A DNA stretch of 64,000 nt from Dasypus novemcinctus (lineage: Eukaryota; Chordata; Mammalia; Cingulata; Dasypodidae): assembly GCF_030445035.2 (NCBI RefSeq), contig NC_080682.1:34950770-35014769 (forward strand), written 5' to 3'. A model generated the notes under the pieces. The model did no database searches, was not told the DNA's origin, and was given only the letters and a program-made list of their open reading frames with translations. Below, one piece after another: positions 24,472-32,627 of the stretch. Every line of letters starts with the position of its first letter. The first letter of the stretch is position 1. The translations under genes were made by a program, and so were the position numbers.

Positions 24472-24955
24472 AAATAATAATAAGATGGGCTAAGAGAAAC
24501 TACACCAAATAAAAGAAAAGGACTATAATTAGTAGTAATATTTTTACAATATTCTTTCATAATTTGTAACAAATATCTCACAGCATTGCAAGGTGTTGGT
24601 AATGGGTTGATGTATGGGACCCTTGTATGATGTTATGCATATTTGCTTTGTAAATTCCCAACTTTTACTATATACTTATTGTTTATCTATGTTCATGTAT
24701 AAATGATATAAAAAATAATAATAATAGGGTGAGTTGGGGGAAAATACTTTGGTTAGTAGTGGTATTTTGAGTATACTCTTTAATCAATAGTTTAAAATGT
24801 TTCACAACAATGCAAGTTATTGGTAGTAGAGTGAGGTATGAGAGCCCCCTTATTATGTTATATATGTTTGTTTTGTAAGGTCACAACTATTATTATACAC
24901 TTACTGTTTATTTAGTGATACACTTCAATGATTTTTTTGAATGAAAAAAGAAATC
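24472..24955 (+). repeat. Two tandem ~242-bp LINE-1 3' UTR units
   Basis: Each unit starts with an AATAATAATA run (24472 and 24714). It then follows the order AGTAGT.GTATTTT, TATTCTTT, AACAAT/GCATTGCAAG, ATTGGTAGTAG/TTGGTAATGGG, CTTATTATGTTATA/TGTATGATGTTATG, TTTGTAA and ACTTACTGTTTAT. This is LINE-1 3' UTR-like sequence present twice head to tail. Confidence 0.65.
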
Positions 24956-24989
24956 CAGACAAAAATTTACTAAAAATATGTTAAAATCA

Positions 24990-26530
24990 TTTTATGAACT
25001 TTTCAAAACTTTCAGACCATTAAATGAATGAAGAGATATGTTACATTCATGGATAGGAAGATCAAATACAATAAAGATGTCCATTCTTACCAAATACTTA
25101 GAGAATCAGTAAAATTATAATAAAAATACCAACAGCTTTTTTTTTTTAAGGTGACAAGCTAAATCTAAAATGCATATGGAGCAGAAAAGGTCAAGATCAC
25201 CAGATCTCTTCAGCAGAAGAATAATATTGGGGGACACTTGTCAGACATGAAAATCTTATTATAAATATTGTTATAGAAATGAACATAAGGTCAGAACAAT
25301 TGATTAGTTGACCAAAAGAGACAGGGCAGAATGAGAATCAGACTTAAATGAAAACTCCATATATGACATAGGGAAAGAATGGACTATTCAATAAATAATT
25401 CTTGAACAATTAGTTGTCTAGACTGGAAAAAAATGAAAGAAGTTGTCAACTTCACAGTGTACTCAAAAATCAACATGCAATGGATTAAAATTGAAAATTA
25501 AAAAAAATGAAATAAATTGAGATCTTCAGAATATTTTCCTGAACCTAAATTACAAAAAGATTTCTTATGTAAAACAAACAAATATTAAATATATAAATAA
25601 AACCTGAGAAATCTGATGACATTAAAAAAGTACTTAATCATTAAATAATGTTATAAAATGTAAATAGAAAAATGTGAAACAGGGAAAAAAATTACAATTC
25701 ATATAAACAAAAAAGAATTATTATAAGGTACCTAAAAATATCCTACAATTAAAAATAATAGAAAAAAATCAACCCAGGAGAAAAAATTTGCAAAACACAT
25801 GAAAATACATTTCATAGAAGAGGTGAAAAAATTAATGTCCGTTAAACATGAAAGCACAATCAACTTCAATTGCATTAAGGGATGCAAAATAAAGCCACAA
25901 TTAAATCACATTTTTATGTCCATCAGACTAGCAAAAATATAAAGAATTTAACAAGTTTTGGAAAGGATACAAAGTGACAGAACAGTTATACACTGCTTTT
26001 AGTTGTGTAACGGATCATACAACTTTAGGAGAAAATTTCAATCATGTGTAAAAGTGAACATGTAAGCACCCTACTCCGCACAAAATAATTTTTTCGGGAT
26101 GTCCAAAGAAGTTGTGTTGGCAATATCAAAGACTAAAAATATTCCAAAGACCACTGATATAGAACAAAGCATAGCCTGAGATATAGTCACAATGGAATAA
26201 TACACAGTAGTGAAAATGATTGGGCTAGAGTGATATGAAGTCACATGATCAAATCAGAGAAAGTCAACACTGAGAGATAAAAATAACATGCAGAAAACCA
26301 AGCATTACAACATATAATTATAATAAAGGCAAGGAATATGAAAATCTAAACAATATATATTAATGACACAAGCATATGCAAATTATTTTAATTTTTGATT
26401 CACAAAAAATTCAGGATTGGTATTACTTCTGAGGACAGCAGAGGAACATCATCTGGGGATGAACATAGGAAGTTTTGGTGATAGTGATAACATTCTAGAT
26501 AAGAGGCTACAAAAATGTTTAAGTAAAATG
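24990..26530 (+). mobile_element. Old LINE-1 ORF2/3' end fragment
   Basis: Degenerate but ordered LINE-1 landmarks: ATGGATAGGAAGATCAAATA (25052), AAATGCATATGGAGCAGAAA (25168), the GACTGGAAAAAAATGAAAG region (25420), GAAGAGGTGAAAAAATTAATG-like (25818), and a final ATGTGTATATTATTAAATATG tail. No frame survives. It is older than the element at 5.9 kb. Confidence 0.7.
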
Positions 26531-26539
26531 TGTATATTA

Positions 26540-27585
26540 TTAAATATGCATGAAAAGTAATAAGAATATATAAAAAGGGAGGCTTTGAAACTTTTTTTGT
26601 TAGAAAGTAAACATTTTTTAAGTAGAGATGATATTATACTGAAAAATAATTCTTTAAACTTCATGGTTTTGGGATATTCCAGGATACTGAGAAAAAGTTT
26701 TGGTTTTGTTTTTAATAAAATTGAAAGCAATTTTTTAAATCTAACAAATCATTACTATTTCTAGATGTAAAAGCTATTTAAGTTTAATGCAAATTTAAGG
26801 GAATATACTGTTTATGCAAAGTAACACATTTCTTTTTTCATATTTTCAGCATCATTGAGACACAAGGAAAAGCTTTCCCTAATCTTTTAAGGATGCCCAA
26901 AAATGCCTATAATAACTAGTAAGGAAAAGCATAAAAATAAGCTTACAACACAGGTTACTATGCTTTTCAAGTCCAAAGTAAATTATCTCACCCCTAATAA
27001 AGATCTAGAAACTGTTTTCATCATCAAACACATCTCATTTAACACAGTATCATTTCCCACCTGAATATCCTGAAATGTACATGCATAGATGCTGAGCTTA
27101 GAAACAGAAGTAATCTTAAATAAAAATGCATAATTCCCTCAAGGAAAGCTGTTGTGTTGATAAAACAAAGTTACAAAACAAAGAAAAACAATCCAGTTTA
27201 GAAATTTTTCTTGTTAGCAAAATTGCTCTTAATTGGAGTGATATTAAATTTTCAAAATTTGTTTTAATATTTTCAAAAGAAAAAAGTACTTTCTTTTAAA
27301 CACCATTTCAATAAAAACTGAAAAAAGCTACATTGTGAGCTTAATTATATTTTTTACTTAATAGAACAAATACTTATGCCTCTTATTCTGCCATCAGAAT
27401 TTCTGTATTAGATTGAGAAATTCTAATTCTCTATTAGATTGATCATCTCAAGGGATACTTTATTCTACTTTTTTGATGCCTTTGCATCCATAAAGAAAAG
27501 TGACCTCAGAGAACCCATTAAATTGACTACATCAGCCATTGTGAGAATTTTCTGCCTATTTGTCTATCTAGAAGTAGCATCAAAT
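26540..27585. other. AT-rich intergenic stretch, no gene seen
   Basis: No coding or RNA gene signal on either strand. Frames here are chance frames. Confidence 0.45.
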
Positions 27586-27678
27586 GTGTTCAGTGTGGGT
27601 AACTTATTCTTATTCTACTTACAGTTAATATTTTACACCAGAGTTTTCCCATAGCATTTTTCATCTCAGAATTTCTCA

Positions 27679-27697
27679 AGGTATATATATATGTGTT

Positions 27698-27729
<32 letters not shown>

Positions 27730-27735
27730 CACACT
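27679..27735. repeat. TA/TG microsatellite within an OR TM7 region
   Basis: Runs of TA and TG units (GTATATATATATGTG, then GTGTGTG, then (TA)n, then CACAC). It lies inside the former reading frame of OR pseudogene 4 and stays open as alternating Y-I and T-H codons on the minus strand. Confidence 0.85.
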
Positions 27736-28314
27736 TCCACATGGAAGTGATAATGGTAAAAAGCACACTCATAGACTTGTCAAAGGGAAAGTTGGAAACA
27801 TGAAACATGAAAATACAGGGGACAAAATAAAGGACAACCACAGGGATGTGGGAGCTACTGTTAGATAAGATTTTGTGCCTCTCTTCTTTACTGTGAGATT
27901 TTAGGGAGCTTAGGAAGACTCCACAGGACATGAGTAGAAGGATGAAGATGGCCATGCCCATTGTACCACCACTGGCATCCCCTGTGAGGCCTATAAAGTA
28001 TATGTCAGGGAAGGTAAGATCCAATAATGGAAACATCACATATGAAGTGGTCGATGACATTGGAGCCACAGAACGGAGGCTGTACACAAAAAGAAATTAC
28101 ACCACAGAATCCACAAAACCTCCAACCCAGGCCACTAGAGCAACAAGATGCAGATTTTTCTATTCATGATAGTCAAGTAATGCAGTGGGATACAGATGGC
28201 CACCTAGCAATTATAGGCCATTGCCATGAAATGGAAGATCTCTGCACCAGCAAATAAATGTTCTACAAAAGTTCGCCCATACAAGCCAGGAAGGAAATAG
28301 TCTTTTTGTCACAG

Positions 28315-28515
28315 AGTAAGTGAAAAATCATTTTGGGGGAAATTGCTGCGGAATAAGTGGCATCAATGAGTGAAAGAGAGACAAGGAAGAAATACTTGGG
28401 TGAGCCCATTGAGGAGCTGGCAATAACAGTCACCACAATGAGCAGTAAGTGAAAAATCATTTTGGGGGAAATTGCCCATTGAGGAGCTGGCAATAACAGT
28501 CACCACAATGAGCAG
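28315..28515. repeat. Partial internal duplication in OR pseudogene 4
   Basis: A 32-bp block (28315-28346) is repeated exactly at 28444-28475. A 42-bp block (28404-28445) is repeated exactly at 28474-28515. The first copies are separated by about 57 bp that the second copy lacks. A 129-bp tandem duplication followed by a 59-bp deletion explains it. It duplicates the TM1-TM2 codons. Confidence 0.9.
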
Positions 28516-28555
28516 ATTGCCAAACATAGTCAAGATGTAGATGAGTAAAAACATG

Positions 28556-28561
28556 ACACAT
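28556..28561. repeat. Left target-site duplication (ACACAT)
   Basis: Six bases ACACAT directly before the LTR terminus TGCGG. An identical copy follows the other LTR at 32622-32627. Six bp is the usual duplication length for betaretroviruses and class II ERVs. Confidence 0.92.
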
Positions 28562-28910
28562 TGCGGTCACCCCTTGGGCTGAAGAGTGGTTTGCTGGCCC
28601 GGCGGGGAAGCGGCCGCGGTAGGCCAGTCTGCCCTTTTCACCTGCTTCTCCGGGCGACCCCTTTGTCGCCGGCTTCTCCGGGCGACCCCTTCGTCGCCGG
28701 CTTCGACCCCATCAGCCGAACCGCGCAACCCCTTGTGAGACCGATCCCTCGTCTGCTGCCGGACCGACCCCTCGTCCCAAGTGGGACCGACCCCTCGTCC
28801 CAAGTGGGACCGACCCCTCATCCCAAGCGGGACCGACCCCTTGTCCAGAGCTGGACTGACCCCTTGTCTGCAGCCAGACCCCACCTCTACCGACCGAGCA
28901 AGCCGCCGCA
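28562..28910 (+). repeat. 5' LTR, promoter-less (349 bp)
   Basis: Aligns with the 875-bp 3' LTR at both ends but lacks two internal blocks equivalent to about 31812-32019 and 32034-32395. These include the CCAAT boxes, TATA box and poly(A) signal. It retains the first ~65 bases of U3 and a ~23-bp minisatellite downstream. Shared parts differ mainly by C/T and G/A changes at CpG sites, giving a few percent divergence or more. Reverse transcription makes both LTRs alike, so the loss happened after integration or by later recombination. Confidence 0.88.
28759..28890 (+). repeat. ~23-bp minisatellite in the LTR (R/U5 side)
   Basis: Five to six head-to-tail units of the form GGACCGACCCCTCGTCCCAAGT with drift toward the end (GTCCAGAGCTG, GTCTGCAGCCAG). 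The 3' LTR carries one unit fewer (about 32491-32600). A 28-bp CTTCTCCGGGCGACCCCTT unit also repeats just upstream (28646-28700). Confidence 0.88.
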
Positions 28911-28912
28911 GT

Positions 28913-28930
28913 TGGCGCCCAACGTGGGGC
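28913..28930 (+). promoter_or_regulatory. Primer binding site, lysine tRNA type
   Basis: TGGCGCCCAACGTGGGGC two bases after the LTR end. This 18-base form is complementary to the 3' end of tRNA-Lys(1,2), the primer type used by type D betaretroviruses. It fixes the orientation of the provirus and confirms that 28910 is the 5' LTR boundary. Confidence 0.9.
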
Positions 28931-28974
28931 AAGGCAACTCCACCACAGCCTCACTCCATAACCTGGTGGCCCCC

Positions 28975-29545
28975 CCCTCTTCTCACCTTGGGACTTCTCT
29001 CGTGCAACATTGCTGCTACCTGAGAATCGCTGGATGGCTTTCTCCTTCCATGTTGGGGGCTTATACTGACCCGCTATGATTAAGAGGAGCCTTGGATTTC
29101 TCAGGAGCGCGCGCTTGCATGTCTGAAGTAATCCTACCACAGCCCTACGCCCTCCTCTCTTCTCACCTTGAGACTTCTCTCGTGAAACATTGCTGCTACC
29201 TGAGCCTTGGCTACCTCATACGATCCACGGCAGTCTGGGAGAATCGCTGGATGGCTTTCTCCTTCCATGTCAGGGGCTTATATCGACCCGCTATGATTAA
29301 GAGGAGCCTTGGATTTCTCGGGAGCACGCGCTTGCACGTCTGAAGTAACCCTACCATAGCCCTACGCTCTCCTCTCTTCTCACCCCTATCTTTTCACTCT
29401 GCATTGCTGCTCCTGAACCTTGGTGACCTCATATGATCCACGGCAGTCTGGGAGAATCGCTGGATGGCTTTCTCCTTCCATGTCGGGGGCTTATACCAAC
29501 CCGCTATGATTAAGAGGCGCCAATAAAACTCTCAGGAGCGCGTGC
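28975..29545 (+). repeat. Retroviral leader built of ~215-bp tandem repeats
   Basis: Three units begin their shared core GAGAATCGCTGGATGGCTTT at 29022, 29239 and 29452 (spacing 217 and 213). Each unit includes TTCCATGT.GGGGGCTTATA, CCGCTATGATTAAGAGG and a following CTCAGGAGCGCG-like stretch. The first two also share the CTGAAGTAA.CCTACCA and CTCTCTTCTCACC blocks. The unit is absent elsewhere in the window. It lies between the primer site and gag, where packaging signals normally lie. Confidence 0.88.
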
Positions 29546-29736
29546 CTGAGCACCTCCACCCCTGCCTTCACCTCTGCCTCCTCCCCTCTGCGCTTGCTCC
29601 CCTTTGCCTTGCTCCACTGCTCATCGTCCCGCCCTCCCCTCGTCGGGGCCTTCTCTTGGCCCGCGACCACCGTCGGAGTCCCATCGGCTCCAACCCCTTG
29701 TCTCACCGCACACCTTGGCTCCCATTGCTGCGCTCT

Positions 29737-29746
29737 CAAGGTGAGG
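29737..29746 (+). promoter_or_regulatory. Putative splice donor in the retroviral leader
   Basis: TCTCAAG|GTGAGGG with the GT at 29741. This is a near-consensus donor in the leader 40 bases before the gag ATG. It would be the natural donor for subgenomic messages, for which a candidate acceptor lies near 30920. Confidence 0.6.
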
Positions 29747-29782
29747 GCCCCTTTTCTTATTGGCTCCAAAAGGCCATTAGCA

Positions 29783-30034
29783 ATGGGTAACATCCTATCT
29801 GCTAAGCAAGCCCCACAAGTTTGGGCCCTCGTCAGTCTCCTAGACACTCACGGGTGTAAGATCTCTTTCAAACAGCTTCAAGTATATTGGGACCTTCTTC
29901 TCCCCTTTAATTCGTGGCTTACCACGTGTCAGCTTTGGGACCCGGACACCTATACTCGCCTTATAGATAGGGTCACTTTTGCTGTGGAGCAGGAAGGTAA
30001 AAGATTCCCTCCTGGCTTATTACAGGCAACATGA
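29783..30034 (+). pseudogene. gag remnant (matrix N-terminus only)
   Basis: An 83-codon open frame starts at ATG 29783 with Met-Gly and a serine at position 6, the N-myristoylation pattern of retroviral matrix proteins. It is rich in aromatic and leucine residues spaced as in a helical matrix domain (W at about 14 and 42, and later F/W positions). The frame ends at TGA 30032-30034, where the sequence turns AT-rich. Capsid and nucleocapsid parts are missing. It is a truncated relic, not a functional gag. Assignment to gag is inferred from position and the myristoylation start. Confidence 0.7.
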
Positions 30035-30910
30035 AGTCCAGAGGAAATCTTGAAGGGTATAATCTATGATATGCTATATAAAAAAGGATTTAAAAGCAGC
30101 TATACCAAGAAAGTAAGAATTATGAGTCAACTGTAAATAAATTATATATTTCTGTTAATGTGTTGTAGTTGTTCTGTGTTTGTCTGTCTGTTCGTTCAAT
30201 GTCAACATATATTGTGATACCTCCGGATGGTAAATATAAATTACTAGAAATCTTTAAAAGAGCTCTATTCAAATGGCCAAAAATTAAATAAGCGCTTATA
30301 TTAATACTTAAGTTTATTATATTAATACATAAGTTTAAATGTTAATAAGATATCTACAATTAAAAAAAATTGTAAGTCTTAATTAACAAAATTAACTGTA
30401 CGTCTTCATAAAAAGTTGTTCTTGCCTAGATTAAAAGGAATAACTTATTTTTCTTCACAGGATAATATAAAGAATGTAAAACTTATATGAATATTAAAAA
30501 GGTTAAAAGTTTGTAAAAATGCTAACGGAAATGTAATAAGTTTTGCAAAAAGACGTATTTTGTCCTAAAGTAAGATGGCTAATTTTTCATAAACCTTTGA
30601 AATTTAATTTGCATGCGGCAAGTGTAAAAGGTATTGTGATAACTTTACGTAAGGGAATGTGTTCTGTAAAGATAAAATTTATCTTCAGTAGTTTACATTA
30701 AGGTATTAAATGGCTAATTCCAAAAGGTCATTCTTAAATATATATATATAAAACTGAATTGATGATAATAATAATAAAAGGTAATTTTATAACAGGAAAG
30801 ATTAACAGCAACCAAGCTCCCCTGCCAACTTGCTTTTAGGAAACGGTTTCTAATATTGCATGCTACTAAGTATTTAAAGAAAAGTTATTCGTAAGGAAAC
30901 AGAAGGTGAT
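30035..30910 (+). other. AT-rich block replacing gag-pol
   Basis: About 880 bp of strongly AT-rich sequence between the gag remnant and the small membrane ORFs. It has no open frame of note, no retroviral protease, RT or integrase motif, and no repeat that I recognise. Base composition changes abruptly at both edges compared with the CpG-rich leader and the pyrimidine-rich 3' part. It ends in a pyrimidine-rich TTTTGTCTTTGCAG acceptor-like motif at about 30920. It may be retroviral intron-like sequence or captured DNA. Confidence 0.7.
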
Positions 30911-31069
30911 TTTGTCTTTGCAGCCATTGTCTATTTAGCAACACCCCTCGCTATCGGCCTAGCCACTGTTGTGCCGGACGATTGGAACCTTAAACAAAGA
31001 CTCCTCCTCACTGTCATCTTCCTATCTATCGTTACTGTATTTACTGCCCTCATTCTCCTTCGTTTATAA
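30905..31069 (+). pseudogene. Small transmembrane reading frame, copy 1
   Basis: An open stretch ending at TAA 31067-31069 with a hydrophobic run, a charged PDDWN motif followed by LKQR, and a second hydrophobic run of about 20 residues. No ATG is in frame upstream, as stops intervene. It would need a spliced leader start, and a TTTGTCTTTGCAG acceptor-like site lies at its beginning. It is a paralogue of the frame at 31134-31331, sharing the P-(D/E)-D-W-N motif and both flanking membrane segments. Function unknown. I do not recognise the family. Confidence 0.6.
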
Positions 31070-31133
31070 AGCAGTCTCCTACAAACCACAAAGCTTCTGT
31101 CTTAAACATACCATTCTCAACCCTATCCTCTAA

Positions 31134-31331
31134 ATGATCTTCTCACTTCCCCCACAGCCTTTAATACTTTATTTCTTCCTCATAACCTTTGCTTTCTTGA
31201 TAATATTTTCCGCCATCTGTCTAGCTGCTACCGCCCCAGAAGATTGGAACCTCGGCCAACGAATTCTACTCACCATCGCCTTTCTGTTTATTATCCTCTT
31301 TTATGCTTTACTCCTTATCTTCCTCCCATAA
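31134..31331 (+). CDS. Small two-helix transmembrane protein, copy 2, in the provirus
   Basis: A 65-codon ATG-started frame. Residues about 8-32 form one hydrophobic segment, followed by a short polar hairpin with PEDWN and GQR (about 35-44) and a second hydrophobic segment (about 45-64) ending at the stop. Signal-like N-terminus, no cysteine pair, and all membrane-spanning residues are aliphatic or aromatic. The stop overlaps the next ATG by one base (TAATG at 31329-31333), a stop-start arrangement compatible with reinitiation into the env frame. It is uninterrupted, unlike everything else in the provirus. I do not recognise the protein. It could be an accessory gene or a chance survivor. 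Confidence 0.55.
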   Translation: MIFSLPPQPLILYFFLITFAFLIIFSAICLAATAPEDWNLGQRILLTIAFLFIILFYALLLIFLP

Positions 31332-31549
31332 TGACTTCACCAAGCCTCCTCTTGTCCAAAACTGTCACCCTTCTTTTCCTCACACTCCCCATTGCACTCA
31401 CCAACCCCAGCCATCAGCCTTTTAATTGGACAGTAAGCCTCTGGCAGGAAAAAGTAATCCTCTCCTACAATGTCTTCGCTGCCAAGGAGAGATCAACTAC
31501 CTGCAACGCGCTGTCATCCTGGACTTTTAACAACAGATGGATCTTATAG
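31331..31549 (+). pseudogene. env 5' remnant (signal peptide and start of surface subunit)
   Basis: A 72-codon frame opens at the ATG overlapping the previous stop. Residues about 8-25 form a hydrophobic signal-peptide-like segment followed by a proline- and Asn-glycosylation-rich start (NWT sequon at about 33-35). It is cut short by a stop at 31547-31549. Its location upstream of the polypurine tract and its layout fit a retroviral envelope precursor. The rest of the surface subunit is not present. Identification as env is inferred. Confidence 0.6.
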
Positions 31550-31731
31550 CCGCCGAGATCAACAAGAATTGGACATTGGCCACCCTTGCTTGCAACGGCA
31601 AGATACCGCCCCCTAAATTGTACATTTATATCCCCGTCATACTCACCTCCCTGTTCAGCCCCGCTTCCCTCATTGCTTACTGCCCTTGGGCCTCGGCTAC
31701 TTGTTGCTGCTGCCATCCTGGCCCTTATTTG
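31550..31731 (+). pseudogene. env 3' relic (membrane anchor region), frame-broken
   Basis: Between the env 5' remnant and the polypurine tract several frames overlap. One contains a leucine/alanine-rich hydrophobic stretch (about 31678-31729) ending in TGA, placed where the envelope membrane anchor normally lies. The fusion peptide and the CX6CC region are not recognisable, so most of env is deleted. Confidence 0.4.
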
Positions 31732-31746
31732 AAAAGAAGGGGGAAA
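31732..31746 (+). promoter_or_regulatory. Polypurine tract
   Basis: AAAAGAAGGGGGAAA immediately before the 3' LTR. It is a typical plus-strand primer site and fixes the 3' LTR start at 31747. Confidence 0.9.
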
Positions 31747-32621
31747 TGCGGTCACCCCTCGGGCTGAAGAGCGATTTGCTGGCCCGGCGGGGAAGCGACC
31801 GTGGTAGGCCAAACTGCTGCCCCCATACTAGGGAGGCTGGTCGAACTCACCGCCACCCCTGAAGGAAGCTCGGCATGGGCGCAGAGTGCCCTCGGGTCTC
31901 CCCTTCTCGGTAGCCATGCTTCCATGGCCGCCCCTTCTCCCGGATGGCGCCACACGATGCCTCTGGGGCGGCACCCTTCTTCTTCTTTCTCCCTGCGCAG
32001 GCACAGGGCGGAAAATTCCAGTCTGCCCTTTTCCCCTCCCCCGACAGCAGCAACAGCCAGGCGTGGGCAGGAAACTCAAGTCTGGCCTCCACCCCAGCAA
32101 CAGCAGCCACCAATCCCTAAACCCTGCCCCTTCCCCCAGCAACAGCAACAGCCAATCCCTAACCACCACCCCTCCCCCGTCCAGTACCGCCCACTGACCT
32201 TTCGCCAGCAACCAATCAGAACAGGGCGTGGCTTCGACCAATCAGCCTTCCCCAGCCCCTATAAAACTGTTGCCTCTCCCTCAATAAAGTGGACTTGCAT
32301 GTTTACCTTGTCTCCGCGGTAGTTCTTCTGCCTTGCGCCCTCCAGTCCTGAGAGCCCCCGACAAGGGCCTGGCCTCCCTTGTCCCCAGTTTGTTGCCTGC
32401 TTCTCCGGGCGACCCCTTCGTCGCCGGCTTCGCCGGGCGACCCCATTGGCCGAACCGCGCAACCCCTTGTGAGACCGATCCCTTGTCTGCTGCCGGACGG
32501 ACCCCTCATCCCAAGTGGGACTGACCCCTCATCCCAAGCGGGACCGACCCCTCGTCCAGAGCTGGACCGACCCCTCGTCCGCAGCCAGACCCCACCTCTA
32601 CCGACCGAGCAAGCCGCCGCA
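31747..32621 (+). repeat. 3' LTR, complete (875 bp)
   Basis: Starts TGCGGTCACC and ends GCCGCCGCA. U3 contains CAG/CAA-rich and CCAAT-box repeats (ACCAATCCCTA, AGCCAATCCC, AACCAATCAG, GACCAATCAG), a TATAAAA box at 32260-32266 and AATAAA at 32283-32288. The minisatellite and CTTCTCCGGGCG repeats lie downstream of these. CpG content is high for mammalian DNA. Confidence 0.9.
32150..32290 (+). promoter_or_regulatory. LTR promoter (CCAAT boxes, TATA box, poly(A) signal)
   Basis: CCAATCCCTA at about 32152, AACCAATCAG at about 32211, GACCAATCAG at about 32237, TATAAAA at 32260. AATAAA lies at 32283, between the TATA box and the expected start of R. This order (signal in U3, short R) is known from betaretroviruses such as MMTV and MPMV and from avian retroviruses. 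In the 5' LTR the whole region is deleted. Confidence 0.8.
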
Positions 32622-32627
32622 ACACAT
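32622..32627. repeat. Right target-site duplication (ACACAT)
   Basis: Exact match to 28556-28561. The OR pseudogene sequence resumes directly after it. Confidence 0.92.

Larger units (their letters stand above)
28562..32621 (+). mobile_element. Betaretrovirus-like (class II) provirus, heavily deleted
   Basis: A 4,060-bp provirus bounded by LTRs with TGCGG...CCGCA ends and an exact 6-bp target duplication. It has a lysine-tRNA-type primer binding site, a leader with tandem repeats, a splice donor, a gag start remnant, an AT-rich block, two small membrane-protein frames, env end fragments and a polypurine tract. Protease, polymerase and integrase are entirely missing. It has no capacity to encode particles. 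The class assignment rests on the primer site, 6-bp duplication and the position of the poly(A) signal in the 3' LTR. It lies antisense to the OR pseudogene it interrupts. Confidence 0.93.

Noticed and set aside
28561-29140. Long overlapping frames on both strands, rich in Pro, Arg and Gly
   Set aside because: They come from the GC-rich LTR minisatellite and leader repeats, which stay open in many frames. There is no start context or domain.
29594-29782. Upstream extension of the gag frame
   Set aside because: It overlaps leader DNA and the splice donor. The Met-Gly start at 29,783 has the myristoylation pattern and a better position.
31801-32322. 173-codon and overlapping frames in the 3' LTR
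   Set aside because: This is LTR U3 with CAG/CAA and CCAAT repeats. Frames on both strands are open because of composition.
28562-32621. Intact, replication-capable retrovirus
   Set aside because: It has no protease, polymerase or integrase. gag and env are fragments and the 5' LTR has no promoter.
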